The notes under the pieces were generated by a model. That model did not search any database. It was not told the origin of the DNA and was given only the letters and a program-made list of their open reading frames with translations. Shown here piece by piece: positions 10,350 through 20,601 of a stretch of 64,000 nt of DNA. Within the stretch, counting starts at the first letter, position 1. Every line of letters begins with the position of its first letter. The DNA comes from Trichomonas vaginalis G3. Taxonomy: Eukaryota > Parabasalia > Trichomonadida > Trichomonadidae. Location: positions 5,217,962 through 5,281,961 of the forward strand of contig NC_067208.1 in the NCBI RefSeq assembly GCF_026262505.1. Reading direction: 5' to 3'. Both the position numbers and the translations under genes were made by a program.

Positions 10350-11135
10350 ATGACTGTAGATTTAAAGCGACTTATTATCGATACAGCAAAGAATGCGATT
10401 GAAACCGAGTCTGCGTTCTTCTTACATTCATGCAAGCCAGCGTTTGATCTAATCGATAAAGGTGTAACATTTAAAATTAAACAATGGAATGATGATTTAA
10501 AGAAATTCTTTAATCAAATCAAAAATGACAAATTAGATCCGCTTAGACCACCATTTGGAAACAATCTTTTTATAACCAAATTACCAGGAAACAATTTAAT
10601 TGTTAATAAATTTATGAATGAAATCGGCCATGTTCTTTTTGCATCAGAAGATAATGATGCAAATCAAACAATTCCAATGACATTACAAGATTTTGAAGCT
10701 CTTTTAATGGTATTTGATGCTTTTGGCGATGGAATTGGATATTATAACTGTGGACCTCAAAGTGGTAATTCTCAAAACCACAAACACTTCCAGTTCCAAC
10801 CAATAACTATATATCCATTATTTACAATGATGACAGAGCACAAAGAATTACCATTTGAATATCGAGTTGAAGAAATAACACAATGGGATCCGCAATCAAT
10901 ATACGATTTATATATTAAACTTACTCAAAATCTTCCAACTGATTCATACAATTTTATAATGAACAGAAAGTTCGCAATTGTAGTTCCAAGAACCCAAGGA
11001 ACTCATCCAAAGAAGATAGTTCTAAATGCAATTAGTTTGTGTGGAATTCTCGCATTCGGAGATATCACTGATCCTTTCATCAAAGAGAATCCGCTCCAAG
11101 TATTAACTGAAGCCTGTGTTGCAGCAAAACACTAA
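10350..11135 (+). CDS. Ap4A phosphorylase / ATP adenylyltransferase (HIT superfamily)
   Basis: This 261-aa enzyme is predicted to split diadenosine tetraphosphate with phosphate into ATP and ADP, clearing dinucleotide alarmones. The decisive motif is GPQSGNSQNHKHFQFQP with HKHFQ at residues 144-148, the family's variant of the HIT triad, preceded by the usual GASQ-like loop. The N-terminal region (NNLFITKLPGNNLIVNKF) and the downstream YNFIMNRKFAIVVPR strand also match the family. C-terminal FGDITDPFIKENPLQVLTEA corresponds to the family's final helix. Yeast APA1/2 are ~320 aa, so this is a compact version. Length and motif order look complete. The start is supported by a close TCA initiator. 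Confidence 0.85.
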   Translation: MTVDLKRLIIDTAKNAIETESAFFLHSCKPAFDLIDKGVTFKIKQWNDDLKKFFNQIKNDKLDPLRPPFGNNLFITKLPGNNLIVNKFMNEIGHVLFASEDNDANQTIPMTLQDFEALLMVFDAFGDGIGYYNCGPQSGNSQNHKHFQFQPITIYPLFTMMTEHKELPFEYRVEEITQWDPQSIYDLYIKLTQNLPTDSYNFIMNRKFAIVVPRTQGTHPKKIVLNAISLCGILAFGDITDPFIKENPLQVLTEACVAAKH

Positions 11136-11663
11136 ACACCATGTAAATGTATTAATAAACTGTTACTTAACTAATATTGTTTTATTTTTTAGAAAACAAT
11201 ATGTAAAGTATGTGATTTAATGACGTTGATTAACAATTGTGAAACTTGTGATTAATTTCAAGTTCAATAAGCTTAAAATTGATATCATATTTTTAAAATA
11301 TTAGAAAGTATTTTAATAGCCATTTCGACATTGATTGTACGATGGCTTCCATTCTATTAAGAATCGATATTTAGTCATTGAACTATTACTCTAATCAAAT
11401 TTTTGATTCAGATATTCCATTTTGACAAAACTAGCATAGCACAGTTCAATTATGATCTATAAATAACGAATTTATATCCAAACATTGGAAGTAAATGCAT
11501 ACAATAGCTCTTTCAAATATGGAGAAATGAAATATTCTTTATAAGGATTCGATTATTAGTGATTTTTTATATACTAAGGATGACTGTTGTTATATTACAT
11601 ATATTTGAAGTCTTCAATATTTGGAGTGAAGAAAAAATAATCCAATTTTTTTTGAAATAAAAA
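11136..11663. other. Intergenic, no gene seen
   Basis: AT-rich DNA between two co-directional genes. No coding frame, RNA gene or clear repeat was found. Confidence 0.6.
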
Positions 11664-12578
11664 ATGCTTAGCCTTGATAACTTTGAACAGACAGTAACAT
11701 TAAATCAGCCATTATGCCAGCAGCAAATGAGAGCGTGTCGACCGAACTTTATTTACTATCCAACAACATTTCTTCTAACATTTTCAGTTGTTCATCTTGT
11801 TTTATCATTTTTCATAACAGGAATATCATTTGGCTGGCATCAAGTGATGTTTCGCTATGATAATGTTTGTAAAGAAGGCGAATTATGCAACATTTCATTC
11901 AATGTTGCTTACAAATTGAAAAAACCTGTTTATATCTATTATCAATTAGATGAATACTATCAGAGTCATTTTAGATTTCGTCAATCATTTAACTATTATC
12001 AACTTCATGGAAAAAATCAAACAAATTTACAATCATGCCATCCTAGAATAACTTATCCTGGAAATAACACTCAACTGGCCCCATGTGGTCTCCGCGCATA
12101 TTACATGTTTAGAGATACTTTCGATATTCCTAATATGACACCAATGAATACAACCCTCTCTTGGGCTCACGAAAAAGGTAATTTATATAAGAACTTGAGC
12201 AATGCTTATACAAGCGAACAGCGTTGGATGCGCGAAATCGAACCTGATGAAATTTTATCAGATCGCTTCGAAATTTGGAACAGAATCTCCCCAAGTCCTA
12301 AAGTACGAAAGCTTTACTCAGTATATAACCAATCAATTAATGAAGGAAATCATACAGTCCAAATCAAAATGTTAACTCCGATAAAAGAATACGGCAAGAC
12401 CAGACATTTTGTTTTAATCTCGCAGTCAAAAAGTGGTGGAAGGAACTTCACTTTAATTGGAATTAACTGCTTAATTTGTTTTGTTTACGTTGTTGCCGCT
12501 TTAGCATCTTCAATTATCCAATACCGACTGAGGAAGGATCCTGCCCGCACTTTAAGAAGAGATTCTGGCTTTATTTAA
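11664..12578 (+). CDS. CDC50/LEM3-family P4-ATPase subunit
   Basis: CDC50 proteins are obligatory partners of P4-ATPase lipid flippases: they escort them out of the ER and help transport phospholipid to the cytosolic leaflet. The 304-aa protein has two membrane spans (about residues 33-58 and 268-290) around a large luminal domain rich in N-glycosylation sites. Family signatures are FEQTVTLNQPLCQQQMRACRP before span 1 (family QQ.L.A..P), VYIYYQLDEYYQSHFRF in the ectodomain (family vy.YY.L..fyQN.R.Y) and LAPCGLRAYYMFRDTF (family l.PCGl.a.s.FnD). Conserved cysteines of the ectodomain are present. The size is normal for the family and no damage is seen. Confidence 0.9.
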   Translation: MLSLDNFEQTVTLNQPLCQQQMRACRPNFIYYPTTFLLTFSVVHLVLSFFITGISFGWHQVMFRYDNVCKEGELCNISFNVAYKLKKPVYIYYQLDEYYQSHFRFRQSFNYYQLHGKNQTNLQSCHPRITYPGNNTQLAPCGLRAYYMFRDTFDIPNMTPMNTTLSWAHEKGNLYKNLSNAYTSEQRWMREIEPDEILSDRFEIWNRISPSPKVRKLYSVYNQSINEGNHTVQIKMLTPIKEYGKTRHFVLISQSKSGGRNFTLIGINCLICFVYVVAALASSIIQYRLRKDPARTLRRDSGFI

Positions 12579-13014
12579 CTAATTTTTTATTTCATTTTTT
12601 ATTGTTTCGAATATTTTATTAAAAATTTGTGGTATATTTTAATTAAATAATTTAGTACGTTTTATTTCAATCAATATATAGTTGTTTTGCCTGACAAATT
12701 ATAATTCTTACCATTTTCCTTAGGAAAGAATTTCGACAATGTATGCCATTTTCTCATTAAAATGAAAACATATATTTGCATGTAGAGTAAAGTCAATACA
12801 GGAACTCCATAAGCTCGTATTAATCCAATTTTACTTCAAATTCATAAATTTAATTATATCATTGTTAATAGAATTTCAGCGTTTTAAAAATATAGCATTT
12901 TCCAAACCTAATATACAAAAACAATTTATTTTTTTAAAACAATATATGTTGTATAGAGTAGATTGATAAATAACCAAAAATTCCTTCCAAATTTAACAAA
13001 AATTCTGTAGGAAT
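12579..13014. other. Convergent intergenic region, no gene seen
   Basis: This is the AT-rich 3' flank of both neighbours. No coding frame, RNA gene or clear repeat was found. Confidence 0.6.
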
Positions 13015-15486
13015 CTAATTGTATTTTAATGGGAAGATGTTTTGCATTGTCAAAGAATCTCTATAGCATTTAATAAATTTAGATAATATCCTCTTTTTGT
13101 AGTAAATATTATCGTGTTTTGTCTGAATGTTAAGACGCGTGATGTATTCGTCAATTTGGAATCCAGAAAGTGCTATTTGTTTGCACAGTTCAATTGTTTC
13201 GTCTGCAATGTGAAATGTTGTTGGAGAAGATTTTCTTCGTTTTCTTCGGTCAAAGATCGAAATAATCAGCAAAAGAAGCTCAATAATTCCTCTGGCATTC
13301 AATGTAGTAATTGTGAGCGTAAACTCATTGTTCAAAGAGCTGTCTGACTTCAAACAATTTACAATTTCTTTTGTATGCTCACCTGTTGCGAAAAGAAACG
13401 CTCTCCATGCTGATTGCTGTATTTCTGTATCATTTGAACGCATCAAAGTCAATAAATAAGAGATACATTTCACATTATTTTTCATGAAATCTTTTGCATC
13501 CTTTAAATAGAGGAGTTTGCCGAAAGAATGGATAGTATATGGATTGGGACTTGGATCCCTAAGGTATATCAGCAAATCCTGCAAAACATTATTGAGAATT
13601 TGAGGATCTTCTCTGGAAGTAAATATTTTTGACTGGAAATAGCAACAAATCGAATGAATTGCGTACGAGGATTCCGGAGTTCTGTATGCCAACAATGAAT
13701 TAACAAAAGCAGGGATATAATTTGAGGGCATTTGTGGATAATTCTTGATATTCATGATGAAAGCCCACTGCATAGTCTTAATAGATAACAAAGATAAGCT
13801 TCCGATGGTTTCGAATGAAGGATCGTTCATATCTTTCATTAATATTCTGAATAACAATACCAAGTTATCTTTTACTTTGATGAATGGCATTATTATCTTA
13901 ATGTAATCCGGCTCTGATAATTTTGAGATCTTATTTAAGTCGGTGAAGAAATTTGGAATCGAATCTAAAAATTGATATGCAATTTCATGATCGCATGCTA
14001 ATAATACATTGTATATTGGAACTATATACTTCATTTTCTCTAAATTGATGTCGTTATGGACAAAATCTGTAATATTTAATTTGAACATTTTGAATAATCC
14101 TGCAACTTGAACCGTATAGCCATTATAGAATTCATCGAGCATTTTGATATGTTTCGCATGATCTGGGTACTCTTTGACGAAAAATTCATTAAAAATTTCA
14201 ATAATGTTGTTTTGAGCCATAACATTGATTGAATGTATTATAATTGGATCACAAGTAAGATCTCTGATAATTGGAAATACGTTTTCTGCGTAAAATTCCT
14301 TTTTTGATGGAAAACATTTCGATATAATGTATCCTGTCATTAAAAAAGCATAATTGTTCTGTGTAAGTCTCAATAAAAAGGAAAATTCTTCAGTAATAAA
14401 CTGATTCGATATAATTTTGAGAAAAGTAAAACAATCTTTGCCATTTAAGTCAGGATTCAATCTGGAAAGTGTTCCAATTAGTCTTGATGTATCTACTTTG
14501 CCATTCCGATCAATTAGTTTGGACATTAATGTATCTGTATCGAGAGATTTTATCAAAAAGCTCGTTTTCTGTTTAACTGATTCGTATTCTTGAGATATGT
14601 AATCGCATCCATGCTGTTCGTATTCTTCGATATAATTCGGAGTTTTTTGAAATATTTTTGGTAAAAGACTTGATTTTTGCAATTTTTCTTCAATATCATT
14701 CTCCTTATTGACAGGCTTCTCCTTGATAGGGCCATTCTTTACTGTATATATGAAGTTTCTCAATAATTTATAGTTTGAAACTTTCAAATTTTCGAATCTT
14801 TTGTAATCTGGCATTTGGTTTGTATTTACCGGTGATTTCTTAGGTTGGAACTCAACAAATTGCTGTTTGTTTTGCATTATATTCCTCGATTCAAATTCAT
14901 TTTTCCTTGTTATGAGGAGATTTGTGTTTTCAAACCATTGTTCGTACGCTTGTTCAAATTCTAGATATGTGTCAAACATGGCAGCTTGTGGCGGATAAGC
15001 AATCATAAAATAGCCATATTTTCTTTCTTCAGAAAATACGTCTCCGAACCTGAATTGCTTCCTTCTGGCATGAAAAGGTAGTTCTAATGTCGATGGATGA
15101 TTATTTCCTTGTAGAATCTCTTCTGTAAGCCAAATTTTATTATTGGATAAAATTAGCTGAGGTGTTTTATAGCCTCGAACATACGCTCGCTCAACTCCGA
15201 TTGGTATCCTTGAATATGTGAATGAAGCAGATATGGGAAAGATGTATTTTGCGGAATATTTATTAAATTTTTTCTTCCATTTTAAAATCTCGATCTCATA
15301 ATCTTTAAATGTTGATGATTTCGAAGGGAGCGGTATCATTTCTGGTCGTTTTTTTGGTTTTTTAATAATCAATGAATAATTTCCGGTTTCAAACGATACA
15401 AAATTAGTTGTAAACTCTTTTGGTACTATCTCTTTTGGATTCCCATCGCCGTTTGACGTCCCATCAGTCTGGATAGGAATAAGCAT
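13015..15486 (-). CDS. Large helical protein of unknown function (823 aa)
   Basis: I do not recognise the family. It is a long intact frame with normal coding composition. Residues ~1-25 are low in structure (GTSNGDGNPKEI). Residues ~25-230 form a basic, aromatic-rich region with motifs such as VERAYVRGYKTPQLIL and HARRKQFRFGD. From ~280 on it is almost entirely amphipathic helices of 15-20 residues, which suggests an armadillo/HEAT-like solenoid. There is no signal peptide, membrane span or catalytic motif. The terminal KFIKCYRDSL segment is basic. It is likely a cytosolic scaffold. The start at 15486 is the first ATG after an AT-rich leader. The neighbours give no functional clue. Confidence 0.75.
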   Translation of the reverse strand: MLIPIQTDGTSNGDGNPKEIVPKEFTTNFVSFETGNYSLIIKKPKKRPEMIPLPSKSSTFKDYEIEILKWKKKFNKYSAKYIFPISASFTYSRIPIGVERAYVRGYKTPQLILSNNKIWLTEEILQGNNHPSTLELPFHARRKQFRFGDVFSEERKYGYFMIAYPPQAAMFDTYLEFEQAYEQWFENTNLLITRKNEFESRNIMQNKQQFVEFQPKKSPVNTNQMPDYKRFENLKVSNYKLLRNFIYTVKNGPIKEKPVNKENDIEEKLQKSSLLPKIFQKTPNYIEEYEQHGCDYISQEYESVKQKTSFLIKSLDTDTLMSKLIDRNGKVDTSRLIGTLSRLNPDLNGKDCFTFLKIISNQFITEEFSFLLRLTQNNYAFLMTGYIISKCFPSKKEFYAENVFPIIRDLTCDPIIIHSINVMAQNNIIEIFNEFFVKEYPDHAKHIKMLDEFYNGYTVQVAGLFKMFKLNITDFVHNDINLEKMKYIVPIYNVLLACDHEIAYQFLDSIPNFFTDLNKISKLSEPDYIKIIMPFIKVKDNLVLLFRILMKDMNDPSFETIGSLSLLSIKTMQWAFIMNIKNYPQMPSNYIPAFVNSLLAYRTPESSYAIHSICCYFQSKIFTSREDPQILNNVLQDLLIYLRDPSPNPYTIHSFGKLLYLKDAKDFMKNNVKCISYLLTLMRSNDTEIQQSAWRAFLFATGEHTKEIVNCLKSDSSLNNEFTLTITTLNARGIIELLLLIISIFDRRKRRKSSPTTFHIADETIELCKQIALSGFQIDEYITRLNIQTKHDNIYYKKRILSKFIKCYRDSLTMQNIFPLKYN

Positions 15487-16315
15487 GTAAAAGAGTTTTC
15501 AAATAATTTTTTTATATAAATGTGTCAGATTGTCTTCAATTTTGATTTTGCGACAATTTCAATGTTGCATGTTGCCAATGGGTGTGACTCAAAGCCATGT
15601 TACATTAAAAAACTGTATTTTATTTACTGATTCGAACTTGCGATTGTGAGAAAAATTTCTGAACTCCACTTTAATCCGACACTTCAGTCATTCCTGTTAT
15701 TGAATCGCTTTAGCCTAGATCGGGTGTGTTTGTGGAACAATGCAGAGGAATGACAACGCCCATGGACCTTATTCAAAATAATTCATTGTTCAGCCAGAGC
15801 ACTGTTTTATTATTCCTGATAACAGTGAATTGAAACATAATAAGAATGTACGTACTTATAAAGTTTAAATGTGATTAGTAATTTTAAATCATCTAGACAA
15901 TCTTTTACTATTTACTAATCATATAAACAATCTTTTGGTATAAACGTAGTTCTTCACTAACTCTATTATAACAACTGTATTTTCGTGTAAATCGGAAAAA
16001 ATTAAATAATTTTCCAAATTTCATTCACTTGTTTTAGAAATTCGATATTTTGGAAACCACTATTTACGAGTTTATTACTAATAGAACTTGATAACAAAAG
16101 AAAAAAAATATTAAGATATTGAAAGGTGTATATTTTATTAAATTATGTTTAATGTATCATATTTGATCACTATTATCTGCACCGTAAGAATAGTCTGAAT
16201 AATAGGAAGGATTATCATTATCAGGTACCTCTTCAGCTTCTTTTGGTAATTCGATATGATTTGAATCATCTTTATTTTCATTTGATTCTTTTGAATCAGA
16301 ATGAATGTTTGGATC
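15487..16315. other. Intergenic with a small cluster of inverted repeats
   Basis: No gene is seen. Three short inverted repeats overlap in 140 bp: GTCATTCCT (15687-15695) with AGGAATGAC (15746-15754), GAACAATG (15735-15742) with CATTGTTC (15784-15791), and CACTGTT (15800-15806) with AACAGTG (15821-15827). A low-complexity frame at 16138-16389 is rich in Ile and Lys and overlaps the ABC gene 3' end; I do not call it. Confidence 0.45.
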
Positions 16316-18289
16316 TTATTTGCTGCTCTCTTTGTTATCAGTTTCTTCATGAGTTTCTTCCTTTGGTGTTGAATTATCAACAGGTTCACTCTTCTTTGTG
16401 ATATCAGTTAGAAGTTGTCTTGAAACGAGATTGTAATAAGCTCCTTGGTGAGAAACAAGCTCATCATGAGTTCCTGATTCTACGATCTTTCCTGCATCAA
16501 AAACAAAGATGATATCAGAGTGTCTGATTGTTGACAATCTGTGAGCAACAATAATAGATGTTCTATCCTTCATGACATTATCAAGCGCTGCTTGAACTTT
16601 TCTCTCTGAACTTGAATCAAGAGCTGAAGTTGCTTCATCGCAAAGTAAAATTGTTGGATTCTTTACAAGTGCTCTTGCAATAGCAATTCTTTGTCTTTGG
16701 CCACCAGAAAGAGAAGATCCTTTTTCAGAAACCAGTGTTTCATATTTCATTTCCATTTTTTCAATGAAATTCTTTGCATTTGAAAGTTCACAAGCTTTTT
16801 CGATTTCTTCTTGAGTGCAATCTGGATTTCCATATTTAACATTCTCTGCAATTGTAGTACTGAACAATGTTGGTTCTTGGTTAACAAGCCCAAACTTTTT
16901 GTGCAAGAATCTTGGATCGTATTCTTTTATGTCTTTTCCGTCAATTAAAATCATGCCTTCAGAAACATCATAAAATCTTTCTAACAATTGGACGCATGTT
17001 GATTTACCACTTCCTGAATGTCCGACAAGAGCAGCATGAGTGTGTGGCTTAATTTCAAATGATACATTTTGTAAAACATCAACAGGTCTTGTAGGATATC
17101 TAAAGGTAACATTACAGAATTTAATGTGACCTTGGAAATTATCAACCTTATCAATTCCTCCTTCGAAAGGAATTGCAGGAACATGATTACAAAGTTTGAG
17201 AATACGAGCACCTGCAGCAATGGCTTTTTGTTCACCACTAACGCTTCCTTGGAGAACCATGATACCCAATGTTCCGAACATTGTAAACATCATACAAGCC
17301 ATCATATCTCCAATCAAAAAGTCATTCTTTCCACTTTTCATGGATTTCTCAACTAAAGTTGCTGCAAAGTATAAGTTCAAAATAACATCAACCCATAAAG
17401 CAACCATGATAAAGAAGAACAACACTGCCACTAAATAACCTGATGACTGCTCATATTTTGCAGATTCTAAAGATAATTTCTTGAATCTCTCAATTTCATC
17501 ATCTTCCCTATTGTAACCTCTTACTGTTCTTATTGATGCTAGTGTTTCTTCTGCTAAAGTGACTGATTTAGAAAGAGATTCAAATCTGATTGCATTCTTC
17601 TTACCCAAAATTGGACCAAAGATTCCAATGATGATCATAGCAACAGGTATAACAGCGCATGAAATAAGAGCAACTTTCCAGCTGTAAACAAAAGCCAAAA
17701 CAATTCCAATGAGGAATTTTGCAAGATTTTCTATTTGCTGATATTTTACAGAGCCAAATGAAAGTTGAATCATCTGCGAATCTTCAGAAGGTAATGATAA
17801 TACTGAACCAATTGGCGTTACATCAAAAAATGTGACTTCGCATTGCATTAAATGATAAAAAAGTTTCTTTCTGAGTTTTGTAGAAAGTCTTGTGCCTAAT
17901 CTGACCCAAATTATCTTTCCAACAAAGCTGCATAAGCCACATAAGACTGCAATGCCAACAATCCATAAAAAATTTTTGATTATATAAGGCATTTTATCAA
18001 CAATTGGTACTGATGGATCCTGTTCGTGAGCTTTGACTGAAACTGCATAGTCTGTATGAGCATTTAATATATTGCCGAAAAATAAATACACCAAAATATT
18101 AGATCCTCCTGTGACAAGTGCAGGGAAAATGCCAATAATTGCCCATGGATTTCGGAATAACTCGCCATATAAATGGCCACGAGCTTCCTTTTTATCTGAT
18201 TTTTCAACTTTGATTTCTTCATGTGAACTTGAATCCCTCCTACTATGCTGTGAAGAGTATTCGGATGAGTGCCTTTGCTCTTCTGGCAT
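16316..18289 (-). CDS. ABC transporter, ABCB/MDR-type half-transporter
   Basis: This 657-aa half-transporter probably works as a dimer, pumping lipids, peptides or drugs across a membrane. The N-terminal ~45 residues are Ser/Glu-rich and cytosolic. Residues ~60-350 form a six-span exporter domain with the expected coupling segment (LAEETLASIRTVRGYNRE). The nucleotide-binding domain has Walker A GHSGSGKST (~420-428), Q-loop LVNQEP, signature LSGGQRQRIAIARAL (~527), Walker B LLCDEATSALD (~548) and H-loop IVAHRLST (~582), all intact. The C-terminal tail (HEETDNKESSK) is acidic. Length is standard for a TMD-NBD half protein such as the P-glycoprotein/TAP type. Target membrane and substrate are unknown. 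Confidence 0.95.
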   Translation of the reverse strand: MPEEQRHSSEYSSQHSRRDSSSHEEIKVEKSDKKEARGHLYGELFRNPWAIIGIFPALVTGGSNILVYLFFGNILNAHTDYAVSVKAHEQDPSVPIVDKMPYIIKNFLWIVGIAVLCGLCSFVGKIIWVRLGTRLSTKLRKKLFYHLMQCEVTFFDVTPIGSVLSLPSEDSQMIQLSFGSVKYQQIENLAKFLIGIVLAFVYSWKVALISCAVIPVAMIIIGIFGPILGKKNAIRFESLSKSVTLAEETLASIRTVRGYNREDDEIERFKKLSLESAKYEQSSGYLVAVLFFFIMVALWVDVILNLYFAATLVEKSMKSGKNDFLIGDMMACMMFTMFGTLGIMVLQGSVSGEQKAIAAGARILKLCNHVPAIPFEGGIDKVDNFQGHIKFCNVTFRYPTRPVDVLQNVSFEIKPHTHAALVGHSGSGKSTCVQLLERFYDVSEGMILIDGKDIKEYDPRFLHKKFGLVNQEPTLFSTTIAENVKYGNPDCTQEEIEKACELSNAKNFIEKMEMKYETLVSEKGSSLSGGQRQRIAIARALVKNPTILLCDEATSALDSSSERKVQAALDNVMKDRTSIIVAHRLSTIRHSDIIFVFDAGKIVESGTHDELVSHQGAYYNLVSRQLLTDITKKSEPVDNSTPKEETHEETDNKESSK

Positions 18290-19009
18290 TCTAAATTTTT
18301 AATGTTTGGATCACGATGAATACAATTTGGATCACACTCGCAAATTTTCTGAGTAAATTATGCAAATTTGAATAATTCGTCAAATCACAAACTTTTATGT
18401 TATTAATTACAATAGATATGATTTTTTTCTCCAATTTTTCCCATTTGTCACTTTGAATTGGTTTAACTTTTTAAGGAATTCGTCTTGTGATAGGATTGCA
18501 TCTGTATTTCAAGAAATTGAGGATAATTTTTCAAGTGATCGCAAATTTCAGAGAATTACGTAATAGAAAATGAAGTTCATTCAATCAAATAAATGAACGT
18601 AAGCAATTGCTCCCATAATCACTAGGCAGTCATTCCGCAAATTCAGATCAGAAGTGGGCAATTTTGGAATCGGTATTCTGTGTAATTTATATATTGATCC
18701 ATATTTTTTTAAATGAAGCCTTATTGGAACTAATCGTTCAAATCCGCCAAAGCGTATTTATGGCGGCAAATTCTTCTGAATAAATAGTTTATATCTAGAT
18801 AATATTTTTTTTGTTATATAACTTTGTTATAATGATTGATACACATTAATCTTTTATAATACGTTGCAATCCTAGATAATCAATCGTAAAACAATGAATG
18901 ATAAAATTCGATCTCTCAAAATCTACTAGATTTTGTATTTTATCAAAACCCATCAATTATACTCCTTTATTATATCAATTTGTTTTATAATTTTAATTAT
19001 AATTCTTCA
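18290..19009. other. Divergent intergenic region, no gene seen
   Basis: About 720 bp of AT-rich DNA lies between the ABC gene and the membrane-protein gene. It holds the promoters of both. No coding frame or long repeat was seen. Confidence 0.55.
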
Positions 19010-19936
19010 ATGTTCTTTCTATTTGTTTTTAGCAAAAGTGAAGACTGCACATATTCTTTTGAAAACGAAGTTGGTATGAGCACTTATCATGTTGACATTA
19101 CAGATGAAGACTCTGTTTGCATGGATTTGCTCTATTATCCTTCATTTGTTATTTTTCAAGACTTTAATGAAGATACAATGTTTACTACATCATCGTCATT
19201 AACATGCGAAAATGAAACATATACATCAAAAACAACATATGTTCGATATCTTAGAAATTATCAAAATTATCCATTTCCATGCCACAAAATAAAATTCACA
19301 TCAGGCTCTAATACGACTTTAAGATTCACAGTTTTATCCGTTCCAGATATGTGCAAAGATGGACTTTACATTTCAACAAAACAGTCAGATACACTAGTTC
19401 TGTCAACGTCAAATACAGATACTCAATCACTTGACAAATACACAGATAAATGCTTTGTTCCTGCCACTACTGGTCATTTAGATGTCTATTTGAATTTCAC
19501 ATCTGATTCAGAAGAGACTCTTTTCTATGCATATCATGCTTTCACTAATTTTTCTGTGCATACAGCAGATTTAAATACTAAATTTACCTATATGGGTCCT
19601 CATTATTTTAGAATTCTCGTCGGTTCGGATTCAAATAACACAGATATTAGCTTTCATTTTGTTGCTAAAATGCATCAAGGATATAATCCAAGAACAGATT
19701 ACTTCTTTCATGAACAAATAAGTGATGATTGTCCTGATGCAGAAACATGGGCTACAAATACATTAGCTCTAGTATTTTGTATACTTGCAGCGGCATTTTT
19801 CATTATAGACTTCTTCTGGTTTGCACATAAATGTTATACAGGTGCAGAGAAATCGAAGACTAATGATGAAAATGCACATGGATCAGCAAGACCTAATGAT
19901 TCAACGTTTAGGTCCTCTTTTCTAGCTCTTCTTTAA
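19010..19936 (+). CDS. Putative type I surface membrane protein (308 aa)
   Basis: The family is unknown to me. I chose the ATG at 19010 because the upstream alternative is not an ATG. It gives a short hydrophobic leader (MFFLFVFS) followed by a Cys-containing ectodomain. Residues ~10-255 are Ser/Thr/Asn-rich with many N-glycosylation sequons and about eight cysteines, which suits a glycosylated extracellular beta-rich domain. A single membrane span lies at ~262-287 (TLALVFCILAAAFFIIDFFW). A short ~25-residue cytosolic tail follows, rich in Lys, Asn and Ser. Trichomonads display many single-span surface proteins of this kind. No enzymatic motif is visible. Confidence 0.72.
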   Translation: MFFLFVFSKSEDCTYSFENEVGMSTYHVDITDEDSVCMDLLYYPSFVIFQDFNEDTMFTTSSSLTCENETYTSKTTYVRYLRNYQNYPFPCHKIKFTSGSNTTLRFTVLSVPDMCKDGLYISTKQSDTLVLSTSNTDTQSLDKYTDKCFVPATTGHLDVYLNFTSDSEETLFYAYHAFTNFSVHTADLNTKFTYMGPHYFRILVGSDSNNTDISFHFVAKMHQGYNPRTDYFFHEQISDDCPDAETWATNTLALVFCILAAAFFIIDFFWFAHKCYTGAEKSKTNDENAHGSARPNDSTFRSSFLALL

Positions 19937-20601
19937 TTATTCATTTTTTTTTATTTGTTTATTATTTGATTATGTTAAAATCTATGTTATATCTAGTCCT
20001 ATAATGCATCAGTACTATTTCATGAAGATGACTGATCACGCTTACAGCATGGATGTTTTGATCGATCACAAGTCAATTAATTTTAAGATTTGCATCCGGT
20101 ACCATCAATCTATACTATCTGTATACCGATATTGTACAAATTTTATATTAAAAGTTCGTGAATTCGATGATTGGCTGAACAAAATTTACTATTATTGACC
20201 TTATTTCATGATGAACTCAAATCTTATAAGGTGGGTGATCTTCTCACAACATTTATTATTGAGATTTGGGGGATAGCATCAAATTCAATGAATCTTCACA
20301 AAAATTAAATTTTACTTTTCGTCATTAAAACGAGATTATGCACTATACCAAGATTAAAAAATCATAAAATCAACAAAAGTCGATTCAAAATGTAAGGTCG
20401 AAATTGAATGCATTCTTTTTATGAAAAACTAATTCCTACTAAAAATCATAGTTAGTACATTAGTTGCAAATTCGTTTTAATAACCGAAAAAGTTTTCTGA
20501 GTCCCCAAATCCAGATTTTCTCTCAATTACTTCCTTTCAATTTGATAATCGCTGCACTTTTTCTCTTATCGTAAAACAATACCCATTTCGATCAATAATA
20601 T
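19937..20601. other. Intergenic, no gene seen; initiator at the 3' end
   Basis: A 64-codon frame at 20004-20198 has no recognisable features and is not called. Immediately before the next gene, GATCAATAATATATG (20590-20604) places a TCA initiator ten bases before the ATG. Confidence 0.45.

Noticed and set aside
18980-19020. A spliced start for the 308-aa membrane protein (TTTTTAG before CAAAAG)
   Set aside because: The long trichomonad intron signals (GTAYGT and the ACTAACACACAG-type end) are absent, and the ATG at 19010 suffices.
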